Assembly: GCA_003611745.1 (NCBI GenBank)
Contig: RAYF01000019.1
Coordinates: forward strand, 1-64,000
Reading direction: 5' to 3'
DNA length: 64,000 nucleotides
Origin: a bacterium D16-36
Lineage (GTDB): Bacteria; Bacillota; Clostridia; Lachnospirales; Lachnospiraceae
The translations under genes were made by a program, and so were the position numbers. Under the pieces are notes generated by a model. The model ran no database searches and was not told the origin of the DNA. It saw nothing but the letters and a program-made list of their open reading frames with translations. Positions 1 through 8,411 of this stretch are shown one piece after another. Numbering within the stretch: the stretch's first letter is position 1; every line of letters starts with the position of its first letter.

Positions 1-72
1 GTGAATGACTGGATAGCATCTCAGCCTTTATTTATTCAGGCATTGTTCCGTGACTTATGCTGGGAAAGTTGA
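1..72 (+). CDS. Possible 3' end of a gene entering from the left
   Basis: From base 1 an open frame reads VNDWIASQPLFIQALFRDLC and stops at TGA 70-72. It could be the last 23 residues of a protein whose body lies outside the window. It lies on the same strand as the immunity module that starts about 350 bases later. I do not recognise the family. With so few codons it could also be chance. Confidence 0.2.
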   Translation: MNDWIASQPLFIQALFRDLCWES

Positions 73-138
73 GTTAAATACTTATTCTTTCAAAATCTTC
101 ATATATTCCGACTTTTACTTTATCTGAAAAAAACATTG

Positions 139-167
139 TTCAAATGTATCATGTTCAAAATGATACA
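139..167. promoter_or_regulatory. Palindrome upstream of the immunity operon
   Basis: TGTATCAT (145-152) and ATGATACA (160-167) are perfect 8-base inverted arms around a 7-base spacer. The word GTTCAAA also occurs twice about one and a half helical turns apart (139 and 153). A dimeric regulator could bind here. The site is about 250 bases upstream of the first immunity gene, so control of that gene is inference. I see no clear -35/-10 pair between it and the gene. Confidence 0.3.
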
Positions 168-419
168 CCATTATCCATTGTTTTATTCCCGCGAAACATC
201 GAGCCAAACGGACATGCTTGCATGTCTATTTGGCGACTGCCGCGAATGCTCATGTACGGTAAAGAAGCAAGCAACCGAAAACAAGAGATAGACCGCCAGC
301 AATGCCGGTGACTACGACTTTAATAACATCCTTTTTCAGATAAATAAAAATCTTTATGAAATCTTCAAAAATTGCAGTTATCCTTTTCTCATAATAAAAA
401 AAGGAAGGACAGTACAAAT

Positions 420-1121
420 ATGGAAATGATTTTGAAAACAACAAACCTCTGCAAATCTTTCAGCGGGCAAACAGCCGTAAACAACATATCGCTGAACATT
501 GAAAGAAATTCCGTCTATGGACTATTGGGACCGAACGGTGCCGGGAAATCTACGACGCTCAAAATGATTACGGGCATTTTGAAACCGACCTCTGGGAATA
601 TCGAATTTGACGGCCACTCATGGAAACGCAGCGACCTAAACCAGATTGGGGCGTTGATTGAAATGCCGCCGCTTTATGAAAATTTGACCGCCTATGAAAA
701 TCTGAAAGTAAGGACTACTATTTTAGGACTGACAGATAAGCGGATTGATGAAGTGCTGCAAATCGTCCGACTGACGGAAACAGGCAAGAAACGAGCCGGA
801 CAGTTTTCTCTTGGTATGAAACAGCGTCTTGGAATTGCGGTTGCATTACTAAACAACCCGAAGCTGCTCATACTTGATGAACCAACCAACGGGCTTGACC
901 CGATTGGGATTGAAGAACTTAGAGAGCTTATTCGTTCTTTTCCGGCTAAAGGTATTACGGTTATCCTGTCCAGTCACATTCTTTCAGAAGTGCAGCAGAT
1001 AGCCGACCATATCGGCATTATCGCGGGTGGCGTTCTTGGATATGAGGGAAAATTGAACGCAAACGAAAATTTGGAACAGCTTTTTATGGACGTTGTAAAA
1101 AGCAATCACAGGGAGGGTTAA
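420..1121 (+). CDS. lanF: Lantibiotic immunity ABC transporter, ATP-binding subunit (LanF type)
   Basis: This is the ATPase subunit of a LanFEG-type exporter, which expels lantibiotics from the membrane. It has Walker A (GPNGAGKST), a signature FSLGMKQRLGIA, and Walker B with catalytic Glu (LLILDEPTNGLD). The usual Q-loop Gln is replaced by Glu (ALIEMPPLYENLTA), which is the known E-loop hallmark of LanF and BcrA-like ATPases. The ATG at 420 is preceded by AAGGAAGG. An upstream in-frame start at 372 lacks a ribosome binding site. The gene is followed after 3 bases by two membrane subunits, then a NisI-like lipoprotein and a two-component system. The specific peptide substrate cannot be read from the sequence. 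Length of 233 residues is normal. Confidence 0.92.
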   Translation: MEMILKTTNLCKSFSGQTAVNNISLNIERNSVYGLLGPNGAGKSTTLKMITGILKPTSGNIEFDGHSWKRSDLNQIGALIEMPPLYENLTAYENLKVRTTILGLTDKRIDEVLQIVRLTETGKKRAGQFSLGMKQRLGIAVALLNNPKLLILDEPTNGLDPIGIEELRELIRSFPAKGITVILSSHILSEVQQIADHIGIIAGGVLGYEGKLNANENLEQLFMDVVKSNHREG

Positions 1122-1124
1122 GGC

Positions 1125-1850
1125 ATGGACTATCTAAAATCAGAACATTTGAAATTTAAGCGGACAATATCGAACAAACTGATTTTCATTGTTCCACTAA
1201 TCACAGCTATTTTTGCATGGCTTATGGGTGGATTTATGGGGTATCAATACATGACACTTTACTGGTGGTATGCGTTTTTGCTTCCGGGAGCAATCGCAAT
1301 TTTGTGTTCTTTGTCACACAGAAAAGAAGAAAGCGCCGGGAAATACTATTCGGTATTTTCTATGCCCGTGAACCTTTCAAAATTTGAATTTGCTAAGGGC
1401 ATTATCTTAGTCGAAAAACTGCTTGTTTCAGCGATATTTTTAGCATTGCTTATTTCTATCAGTAATATCATTGCTCCGGCAACGGCAGTATATTCTCTTT
1501 TACACAGCATTGCAGGAAGTATCGGGATTATCCTTGCGTCTGTCTGGCAAATCCCTTTGTGCCTGTACTTAGCGCGCAAAACGGGAATGTTTGTGCCGAT
1601 TGTGTTAAATACAATACTTGGAATTGTTCTATCTACTGCTACCGCATTGGGAAATACAATAGCATGGTGGTTTGTACCGTATTGCCTGGCGCCAAAACTG
1701 GCAGAGCCGCTTATGGGAATTGAAATAAACGGAACTTATGCGGGAAATTGTGGATTTTCTATAGCCATTATGATTTCCATTGCGTTGTCAATACTCTTGT
1801 TCCTTATTTTGTCCTATGCCGACGCAAAGGATTTTTCCAAAGGGAGGTAG
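1125..1850 (+). CDS. lanE: Lantibiotic immunity ABC transporter permease (LanE type)
   Basis: A 241-residue integral membrane protein with about six hydrophobic segments (first near residues 18-40, last near 212-232). It is typical of the LanE/MutE permease family, which pairs with LanG and LanF. The N-terminus MDYLKSEHLKFKRTISNKL matches the family pattern of a short polar head carrying an SEHLK-like motif before the first helix. Start is the ATG at 1125, with GGGAGG in the end of lanF as ribosome binding site. The gene is translationally close to both neighbours, so a single transcript is expected. Assignment to E rather than G rests on order and length. Confidence 0.85.
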   Translation: MDYLKSEHLKFKRTISNKLIFIVPLITAIFAWLMGGFMGYQYMTLYWWYAFLLPGAIAILCSLSHRKEESAGKYYSVFSMPVNLSKFEFAKGIILVEKLLVSAIFLALLISISNIIAPATAVYSLLHSIAGSIGIILASVWQIPLCLYLARKTGMFVPIVLNTILGIVLSTATALGNTIAWWFVPYCLAPKLAEPLMGIEINGTYAGNCGFSIAIMISIALSILLFLILSYADAKDFSKGR

Positions 1851-1856
1851 GTGGAA

Positions 1857-2588
1857 ATGGGTTTTATTTATGCGGTTCGTTCTGAACAGGTAAAAACGAA
1901 GCATACACCGTTTTGGGCTATCCATTTTTGTATACCTGCTATCGGGGCATTGTTATTTCTTGCTTACTATTCCCAGTATGGCAGCACAGCAGATAGTAAA
2001 AAGCTCAAAATGATATTAGAAATTACGACAACGTTTTTTCCACTGTTGATAAGCGTTATTGTCGGTCTGAATGTTGCACTGGAAGAAAAGGCTTCACACT
2101 TCCAAACGCTGCTTGCTGTGCCGAACCGACACAAAAATATGCTTGCAAAATTAACTTATCTTTATGGTTCTGGGGTATTTGCATTGTTCTTTCTGTGCCT
2201 GCTATTTGTGGTAGGCATACATCTTTTGGGAATGGCTGATACAGTGCAGCTTGGAATGCTAATCGGAGCCGCCGCCGGGATGGCATTTTGTAATTTGATA
2301 ATATATATCTTGCACCTGTTCCTTAGCTTCAAATTTGGATTAGGGTTATCCCTGTTTTGGGGCGTATTTGAAAGTCTGCAATGTATCTTGTATAGCAATA
2401 TCGAACTGAAAGGCATAGCAAGGTATATTCCCTTTTCATGGTCTATGAATTGGGTAAAGGATATTTTGGGCCGACAAATTTTCAACTATGGAACGGAAAA
2501 AATATGGATTGCAGCATTAACAACAGGCGGCTTGTTGCTGACCTTATTATGGTTTTCTCATTGGGAAGGACGGAAAAATTATGAATAA
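1857..2588 (+). CDS. lanG: Lantibiotic immunity ABC transporter permease (LanG type)
   Basis: This is the second membrane subunit, with about six predicted helices. It contains a polar loop after the first helix (SQYGSTADSKKLK) and ends with a basic tail. I chose the ATG at 1857, nine bases after GGGAGG, over an in-frame GTG at 1851 that touches the lanE stop. Its last codons overlap the next gene by 8 bases (2581-2588), so translational coupling is likely. Together with lanF and lanE it makes a complete FEG exporter. Confidence 0.85.
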   Translation: MGFIYAVRSEQVKTKHTPFWAIHFCIPAIGALLFLAYYSQYGSTADSKKLKMILEITTTFFPLLISVIVGLNVALEEKASHFQTLLAVPNRHKNMLAKLTYLYGSGVFALFFLCLLFVVGIHLLGMADTVQLGMLIGAAAGMAFCNLIIYILHLFLSFKFGLGLSLFWGVFESLQCILYSNIELKGIARYIPFSWSMNWVKDILGRQIFNYGTEKIWIAALTTGGLLLTLLWFSHWEGRKNYE

Positions 2589-3396
2589 AAACGAAAAAAT
2601 GTTTATCGTCGTGCTGTTTGTTTTTGTTGTATGCTTTTCTCTTGCGGGCTGCTCTTTACAGGAAAAAATCAAAGAATATTCCAGTGATAAAGAGCAATGC
2701 TATTTGAACGCAGAGAATGTGACGCAATTTTCCTTTAAGGGAAACGACTACACGATTTTGGAGGATACCGTTTCTAATGGTGGGCTTGGGGAATGGACTG
2801 GATATATCCGGCAGCTTGTAGCGGTAGACGAAACAGGAAAAGTATTGCTTCAAGAAAACATAGAAGCTGCTACCTTTCGGACGTTGGCAGATTTAGCGGA
2901 TAAAGCCCCGGAAGCTGCTTATATTATCCCATTCTTGAATGTGTACGCAGCCCCCAACGCTGACGATTATCTGATTGTAGATGTAAACGGAGGGTATCAC
3001 AAAGCTGTTGGAAAAGAAAATATCAAAGACACAGATACGGTCTTTGACTTCAAGGACACAGAGCAGTCTATGAGTGGAAAGTTTGAAATCAATCCCGAAA
3101 ATGCAACGCAGCTCCTTTGTGACGGGATTATTTATCAAGTAACCTCTGATACCGTATCAAATGATGAATTAGGAAGCTGGATTGATATTATTGCGGAAAG
3201 CGTTACATTCGATACGGAAACAAAACGCCCTTTGTCCAAAGAAGATTTGAACAAGATTGACTGGGACGGAAAAAACGCCGGACAGGGACGGGAACAATGG
3301 TTTTACGCAGATGTTTACGAGATTTACGGTACGGATAAGACAGAAGCGGTTGCGGTAAAAATAAATAACCGCTACTATATTGCAGAGCAGAAATGA
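2581..3396 (+). CDS. lanI: NisI/SpaI-family immunity lipoprotein with two repeated domains
   Basis: The protein begins with a lipoprotein signal peptide ending in the lipobox LAGC (Cys24), so it should be anchored on the outer face of the membrane. The mature part contains two copies of one domain. The first runs from about residue 40 (NAENVTQFSFKGNDYTILED) and the second from about residue 160 (NPENATQLLCDGIIYQVTSD), each followed by a TVSN..LG.W motif. NisI is known to consist of two SpaI-like domains and to bind the lantibiotic outside the cell before the FEG exporter acts. That role is inferred from this architecture and from the adjacent lanFEG genes. Length of 271 residues fits a two-domain NisI rather than a one-domain SpaI. 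Confidence 0.8.
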   Translation: MNKNEKMFIVVLFVFVVCFSLAGCSLQEKIKEYSSDKEQCYLNAENVTQFSFKGNDYTILEDTVSNGGLGEWTGYIRQLVAVDETGKVLLQENIEAATFRTLADLADKAPEAAYIIPFLNVYAAPNADDYLIVDVNGGYHKAVGKENIKDTDTVFDFKDTEQSMSGKFEINPENATQLLCDGIIYQVTSDTVSNDELGSWIDIIAESVTFDTETKRPLSKEDLNKIDWDGKNAGQGREQWFYADVYEIYGTDKTEAVAVKINNRYYIAEQK

Positions 3397-3400
3397 CCGC

Positions 3401-3429
3401 TTTTCTGCCCTTGCGGATTGTGCTATAAT
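3401..3429 (+). promoter_or_regulatory. Extended -10 promoter before the immunity response regulator
   Basis: TGCTATAAT at 3421-3429 is an extended -10 element (TGn before a consensus TATAAT). A weak -35 candidate, TTTTCT, lies at 3401-3406, 17 bases upstream of the -10. It sits between lanI and the regulator, so the regulator and kinase pair probably has its own promoter. Confidence 0.5.
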
Positions 3430-3459
3430 ACGAAAAGAGCAACGAAAGGAGGCGACACT

Positions 3460-4119
3460 ATGGCAGCAATCCTTATGGTTGATGATGAACGGACTATTTT
3501 AGAGCTTGTGAAAAATGGGCTGCAAAAAGACGGACATTTCATTACTGCCTATACGTCTGCCGCACAGGTTCCGCTTGATAAGCTGAACAGATACGATTTG
3601 ATTATACTGGATATCATGATGCCGGATATGGACGGATTTTCTTATTGCAATAAAATCCGTTCATTGGTGGACTGCCCTATTCTCTTTTTGACAGCTAAGA
3701 CAATGGAAAATGATATTACATTCGGGCTTGGCTTAGGGGCAGACGACTATCTGACAAAACCATTCCGCATTGCGGAGCTGCGGGCAAGGGTAAATGCCCA
3801 CTTACGCCGAGAACACAGGGAACGGCATACCGCCCTTACCTTTGAACGGATAAAAATTGATTTGTCCGCAAAGAAGCTACAGGTAGATAATACGCCCGTT
3901 CCCCTAACCAAAAGTGAATATCTGATTTGTGAATACCTTGCAAGAAATAAAGGACAGGTATTTTCAAAAGAACAGATTTATGAAGCAGTTTTGGGCTTGG
4001 AGGGCGACAGTGATAATTCTACTATTTCCACGCATATCAAAAATATCCGGGCGAAATTAAGCAAATTGGATATTCAGCCGATAGCGACAGTTTGGGGGAT
4101 AGGGTACAAATGGGAATAA
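3460..4119 (+). CDS. lanR: OmpR-family response regulator (NisR/SpaR type)
   Basis: A 219-residue regulator with an N-terminal receiver domain: acidic pair DD near residues 8-9, phospho-acceptor Asp51 in LIILDIMMPDMDG, and Lys in the LTKPF motif. A C-terminal winged-helix DNA-binding domain ends in IATVWGIGYKWE. Start is the ATG at 3460 with AAAGGAGG seven bases upstream. It overlaps the following kinase gene by 10 bases. In nisin and subtilin systems this regulator activates the immunity and biosynthesis operons. Here only immunity genes are visible, so sensing an external peptide is the likely purpose. Confidence 0.9.
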   Translation: MAAILMVDDERTILELVKNGLQKDGHFITAYTSAAQVPLDKLNRYDLIILDIMMPDMDGFSYCNKIRSLVDCPILFLTAKTMENDITFGLGLGADDYLTKPFRIAELRARVNAHLRREHRERHTALTFERIKIDLSAKKLQVDNTPVPLTKSEYLICEYLARNKGQVFSKEQIYEAVLGLEGDSDNSTISTHIKNIRAKLSKLDIQPIATVWGIGYKWE

Positions 4120-5474
4120 AAAAACCAACATCATTGAAAGCGTCTTTTTGGAAATTTTTATGTATGCTGCTGATTGGGCTAATGGTTTCGGTAGCTATTC
4201 CATTTAGCCTTATCCTTGCCGGAACCAGAATGGGCTTTATTACTTATGCGAATTATTCAGAACGCAGCGCAAAAAATCTTGTTCCAATTATTGCCGCAAC
4301 GCCGGATTTAACAGATGTACAGCTTCCTATGGGGTGCAAATACCTCGTATTGGATAAGAATTATCAAATGCGGGAAACGTCTTTAGAGGGCGAAGATTTA
4401 GACAGGGCTATGGAGTATGCCCTATCTGGAAAGATAAACGAAAACCTCAACAAGCAGTATCTATTCGTTACCCGCGAAAATGAATATGTGGTGCTTCAAT
4501 ATTACATTGGCTCACAGTTTATAAATGAATGGTTCTATCATCATTTTCCCTCACCGGAAATTCTGCTATATATCCTCATGGGGATAAACTGTATCGCGGT
4601 CTGCGTGATATTAACAGCGAAGTTTGCAAAAAATATGAGGGCGCAGCTCTCCCCCCTTTTTGAAGCAACAGAAAAAGTGGCAGAACAAAATCTTGATTTT
4701 GAGGTGGGACACTCAAAAATTAAAGAATTTGAAGATGTGTTATGTTCTTTCTCTGATATGAAAAATAATTTGAAATCATCTTTAGAGAAACAATGGAGTG
4801 CGGAACAATTACAAAAGGAGCAGATAGCGGCACTTGCCCACGATTTGAAAACGCCTTTAACTGTCATTCAAGGAAATATCGACTTGATAAGTGAGACAGA
4901 ACTTGACGACGAACAAAGGTTATATGCGGGGTATATTACAGAAAGTTCCGGGCAAATGGGCGTTTATATAAGGACGCTGATTGATATATCCCGGACAGTA
5001 GCCGGGTATCAGCTGGGTTTGGAAGAATTTGACATAGCTGATTATATGGGACAGATTGAAGCACAGGCAAATTCATTATGCCTTACAAAAGAAATTTGCT
5101 TACACATGGAAACAGGGGGAGATTTAGGAACTTTCAAAGCGGATAAATTACTGCTGGAACGGGCAATTATGAATGTGATAGGCAATGCGTTAGATTACTC
5201 TCCACCAAAAGGGACAGTCTATGTAGCGACGCAAAAAACAGACAAATTTTTGCAAATCTCTATAACAGACGAGGGAAACGGCTTCACGCCGGAAGCCCTA
5301 CATCATGCACAGGAACAATTCTTTATGGGGAACAAGAGCCGAACCTCAAATATGCACTTCGGTATGGGACTTTATATTACGGGCAACATTATCAAACAGC
5401 ACAACGGACAGCTCATATTGAAAAATTCTGATAAGACAAAGGGCGCACAGGTCATTATAAAAATTCCATATTAG
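4110..5474 (+). CDS. lanK: Sensor histidine kinase (NisK/SpaK type)
   Basis: A 454-residue membrane kinase with TM1 near residues 16-38, an extracytoplasmic region of about 110 residues, TM2 near 150-172, a HAMP-like linker, and an H-box with His244 in LAHDLKTPLTVIQGN. It also has N (NVIGNALDYSP), G1 (DEGNGF) and G2 (FGMGLYITGNI) ATP-binding motifs. Start is taken as the ATG at 4110, which overlaps the regulator stop. An in-frame TTG lies at 4092. The gene ends at 5474, and immediately beyond it lies a truncated DUF2325 gene on the other strand, so the module stops abruptly here. Confidence 0.9.
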   Translation: MGIKKPTSLKASFWKFLCMLLIGLMVSVAIPFSLILAGTRMGFITYANYSERSAKNLVPIIAATPDLTDVQLPMGCKYLVLDKNYQMRETSLEGEDLDRAMEYALSGKINENLNKQYLFVTRENEYVVLQYYIGSQFINEWFYHHFPSPEILLYILMGINCIAVCVILTAKFAKNMRAQLSPLFEATEKVAEQNLDFEVGHSKIKEFEDVLCSFSDMKNNLKSSLEKQWSAEQLQKEQIAALAHDLKTPLTVIQGNIDLISETELDDEQRLYAGYITESSGQMGVYIRTLIDISRTVAGYQLGLEEFDIADYMGQIEAQANSLCLTKEICLHMETGGDLGTFKADKLLLERAIMNVIGNALDYSPPKGTVYVATQKTDKFLQISITDEGNGFTPEALHHAQEQFFMGNKSRTSNMHFGMGLYITGNIIKQHNGQLILKNSDKTKGAQVIIKIPY

Positions 5475-5653
5475 ACATTCAATGGGTTGGTAACCGGACA
5501 CATAAATAAAATCAACAAATCCGGAGTGCCAATCATTTCTCTCATGTTTCCTGACATCTGGGTAAATACTTTTACTTTACAATGATACTGCCTGCAAATT
5601 TTCTTATACTGGCAAACCATTCTGTCATGCCCTCCTACAATAACAACGCTCAT
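5471..5653 (-). pseudogene. DUF2325 protein, C-terminally truncated
   Basis: The N-terminal half is a clear DUF2325 sequence (MSVVIVGGHDRMVCQYKKIC, then KVFTQMSGN and PDLLILF). Family members are usually about 90-100 residues long and continue after this point. Here, from about residue 51, the sequence becomes unrelated (MCPVTNPLNV) and stops after 60 residues, four bases inside the end of the immunity kinase gene. A strong ribosome binding site (GAGGTAATT) precedes the ATG at 5653. The simplest reading is that the 3' half was removed when the module on the left was inserted. DUF2325 function is not established. Confidence 0.75.
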
Positions 5654-5658
5654 AATTA

Positions 5659-5735
5659 CCTCATTTCTGCAAGGTGAACCTCGTTCACCTTTGCTTTATT
5701 GCGCACAACGCAATGTTTGTGCCGCAACACAGACA
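5659..5735 (-). repeat. Dispersed leader repeat carrying the ribosome binding site of DUF2325
   Basis: Read on the minus strand, this leader contains GTGCGCAATAAA, then a hairpin (GGTGAAC/GTTCACC, 5673-5689), then GCAGAAATGAGG (5659-5670) just before the start codon. The same 12-base end precedes three other genes in this window: the GNAT gene at 16385, trmD and the ABC-F gene at 50131. Confidence 0.55.
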
Positions 5736-5803
5736 TAAAAAACCTCTGCTTCTTTTCTGCCTCTTTAATCCCCTGCACTCTTACTGAAACTGCTAAGTCA
5801 CTA

Positions 5804-6256
5804 TCATAATGCACACTGTACAAGCATGCGTTTGCGAATCACCTCCGCTATTGTAATTCCCTCCAATAAAAAGCCTATTAAAACATCTCTTGCTTTTTCA
5901 AATTGCAGAAACAATGCCTTCTTTTCAGACAGATTCCCATACACTTTCCAATAACCGATATACAGGCAGTTTTCACCTGAATTACGAATAAACCCTTCTA
6001 CATCTTCTACCGGATATCCCAAAAGAAGCCCTATCTCATGCGGAAATTCTTTATTTTGTAATAAATACCCTTCGTAGCGCTGACGAAACACATAAAGAAT
6101 TTTTCCTATGGTATGATTCTGATAACCCATATTCTGAAATATCTGCCATACCTTTTCCTCCCGTAAATAGTTTTCCAGCCCACGTCTGTCAAACAGCAAA
6201 ACCGCAGCCTTTTCATTTGAAACAGCTACCACAAAATAAGAAATGTTTTCTGGCAC
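5804..6256 (-). CDS. DUF3793 family protein (short N-terminus)
   Basis: The C-terminal half carries the family's best-conserved block FPHEIGLLLGYPVEDVEGFI followed by YIGYWKVYGN. DUF3793 proteins of Clostridia are usually near 190 residues and begin with a segment that is missing here. This protein is 150 residues long and starts at a GTG at 6256 with AAGGAG nine bases upstream and an in-frame stop just before, so the short form appears to be the real product. Its function is unknown. In related genomes such genes are often found with flavodoxin and iron-transport genes, and the DUF2325 remnant is next to it here. Confidence 0.75.
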   Translation of the reverse strand: MPENISYFVVAVSNEKAAVLLFDRRGLENYLREEKVWQIFQNMGYQNHTIGKILYVFRQRYEGYLLQNKEFPHEIGLLLGYPVEDVEGFIRNSGENCLYIGYWKVYGNLSEKKALFLQFEKARDVLIGFLLEGITIAEVIRKRMLVQCAL

Positions 6257-6636
6257 ATCAGTACTCTCCTTTTAGTTAGCTACCTCTAACCATCGTTAAT
6301 GATACTTAATTTTTATTGTATTGTCAATCCTTTTTTCAAAAAAAGCACGGAAATCAAAACACAAAAAAGTGCCATCTGCAATATTTCATGCAAATGACAC
6401 TGTGAATTTACCTGTATTCCGATTTTTCACTGTATGTCAGAGTCCTTCACAAACAATCAATCCATTTATCATTTCTTTTCTTAATCCTCCCAATATCTTT
6501 GGATAGAAATTGCAGAAAATTATCTCTTATTAATCTTATTTTGCTGTCTTTTCTGTTTTCATTCATAGTATTTCACTCCAAAACCAAAAGACTCAAGACC
6601 CAAATCTATGAGCCAAGGGTCCGCTATAGCAATATT
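6257..6636. other. Gene-free stretch
   Basis: I see no convincing gene, tRNA or strong hairpin in these 380 bases, which are AT-rich and lie between the DUF3793 gene and the broken nuclease gene. The promoter of the DUF3793 gene should be at the left end, but no clear consensus boxes stand out. Confidence 0.5.
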
Positions 6637-7518
6637 TTATACACTCTGTAACAGTTCCTGTTGTATTCTCTTCACATCATCTATTGTAAGATTAGAAATA
6701 TATCCTGCAATCTGTTCTACAGAAAGATTCCCCTCTTTCAACATCTTAACAGCTATCTCTTTTGAGTTCTCATATTTCTCACTCCTGATATAGTCCAACA
6801 AAATTTCTTCCTCGTCATACATTGCTAACATAATAGCCTCAACCTCCTTCTCTCGTTCCAACAAATACTCTATTAATACATTTTTATCCTTACAGATACG
6901 AATGGTTTCCAAGATTGCCGTCCGGGTTTTTCCATGTTTTTTTCTCTGCTCATCATAAACTTTTGCAAAAGTTACATACTGGCTGATGATATCATCCTCA
7001 CCGCTGCCATAGAGAACCCTGACACACACATCCAGAAAACACTCTTCCCCATCAAAAAATTCTTCTGAAAGGCTCATATATTCCGGATGTCCCTGCTTCT
7101 CTCCTGTAAATACCACATATAATTCCGGTTTTGGAAACGTAACTTTGGCTTTCTTATAAATATTCTGGTTTGTCTTCCTAAAGTAATCCTGATATGTTGT
7201 CATCAGGTACATCAGGCTACGCATGATAATGTTCTCCGTCCAGGTTGCTTGACATTCTACAAGAATCAGCAAACGGTTACCGCGGCGGAAACCAAGGTCA
7301 TTATAAATCCATCTGTCATAATATTATGAATCGTAATATCTGACAATGAATCTTCCGTTACCTCTGTATCCTCCGGATGCAGAGTTTTATATAACTGGAG
7401 CAGATACTTTTTTTTCCTGAAACAAATTCGTGAAAACACTATCCTTAATTGTATGTTTTGCAGCCTCTGTCTCCTTTATTCTGTTTTCTACTGCATTTAC
7501 TTCCTTTTCTTTTTTCAT
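6637..7518 (-). pseudogene. Rpn-family (PD-(D/E)XK) nuclease, two frameshifts
   Basis: A gene begins at the ATG at 7518 behind GAGGTGA, reads MKKEKEVNAVENRIKETEAA and shifts frame at a run of eight T bases (7408-7415). It continues as KKYLLQLYKTLHPEDTEV to TDGF and shifts again near 7300-7310. The last segment begins YNDLGFRRGNRLLILVECQATW. The final open frame (6637-7272) alone gives 211 residues, with the Rpn-like pattern LLILVE.Q.TW..NI..RSLMYL and a C-terminal part ending in an Lys/Glu-rich helix. The conserved Asp and the E-x-Q of the nuclease core fall in the last two frames. Rpn proteins are recombination-promoting nucleases related to transposase_31. Either the gene is decayed or the sequence has two indel errors. 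Confidence 0.7.
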
Positions 7519-7706
7519 TTTGTCACCTCATAACCAGAAGTTGGAACTGTTCATGGTTCTACCCTCTCTTCTAATTATACAAAAGGTTTTCAGATACTTC
7601 AAGCACTATTCCCCTTACAAATAGTATAAAAGACTTGGAACTTATTGATATTTCTACATTAACTCAAAAATCCCTGCTAACAGTATTCTTTTCATATTAA
7701 TCCCCC

Positions 7707-8411
7707 CTACATTAAATCTTTGCTTTCCACATTTACGATTGACAAAGCGGCAAAAAGCAAAGAAATAGCCGTCAAAATAATAGGAAATACTGCGTTGCCT
7801 GCCATTGTGAAATCGCCAATATTGGCCTGCGTGAGAAAAATCAACAAAAATGAAGTGACAATCGTTGCCTTTGAAGATTTGAAAGCCATCCCGACAAACA
7901 GGGCAATAAAGCTCATGCTGACGATTACCACTGATTTTAGTATCAGTTGTATATAAAATGACAGGCTGCCTATTGAAAAATCAACAACAAAGGATGACTG
8001 CATAAATTTTGCCCCAAAGAACACGCACATATAAATTGCCAGTTTTGTTAGAATGAGTGCGGCAAAATTAAAAGTCCAGACCGCAATCATTTGGGAAGCT
8101 ATGATTTTCTGCCTCTTAATAGGGTAGGAAAACATCAGATTCATTGTCTTGTTTTTGTATGCGCTTACAATAAAAGATGCCAACATTACACTGGTGTAAA
8201 TAAGAAAAGCCATGCTGGTAAATAATTCAATGGGAGCGGAGATTACATCTGTCCCAGGCGCGGCATCCAGTGTTCCGTCTGAGTCGTTGGCAATGCCCAA
8301 AAACGCTAACGCAAAAACAAATAAGCCCAGCAGAGCCGCCATAATGATTACGCCTCCCAAATATTTCCCGATATTATTCTTTTTCCATTCAAGTCTGACA
8401 AGCTTTAACAT
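7707..8411 (-). CDS. ABC-2 type permease of a peptide-antibiotic resistance transporter
   Basis: A 234-residue membrane protein with about six hydrophobic segments. Its N-terminus, MLKLVRLEWKKNNIGKYL, is typical of BcrB-like and ABC-2 permeases. It overlaps the 3' end of the upstream ATPase gene by 7 bases, so the two are co-translated. Together they form a BcrAB-type exporter, and the kinase and regulator genes upstream on the same strand are its likely control system. The substrate is not known. Bacitracin or a lantibiotic are family-based guesses. Confidence 0.8.
   Translation of the reverse strand: MLKLVRLEWKKNNIGKYLGGVIIMAALLGLFVFALAFLGIANDSDGTLDAAPGTDVISAPIELFTSMAFLIYTSVMLASFIVSAYKNKTMNLMFSYPIKRQKIIASQMIAVWTFNFAALILTKLAIYMCVFFGAKFMQSSFVVDFSIGSLSFYIQLILKSVVIVSMSFIALFVGMAFKSSKATIVTSFLLIFLTQANIGDFTMAGNAVFPIILTAISLLFAALSIVNVESKDLM

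Noticed and set aside
250-444. Small hydrophobic minus-strand frame overlapping the start of lanF (could be a peptide)
   Set aside because: It begins inside lanF, has no ribosome binding site, and shows no lantibiotic leader or Cys/Ser/Thr-rich core.
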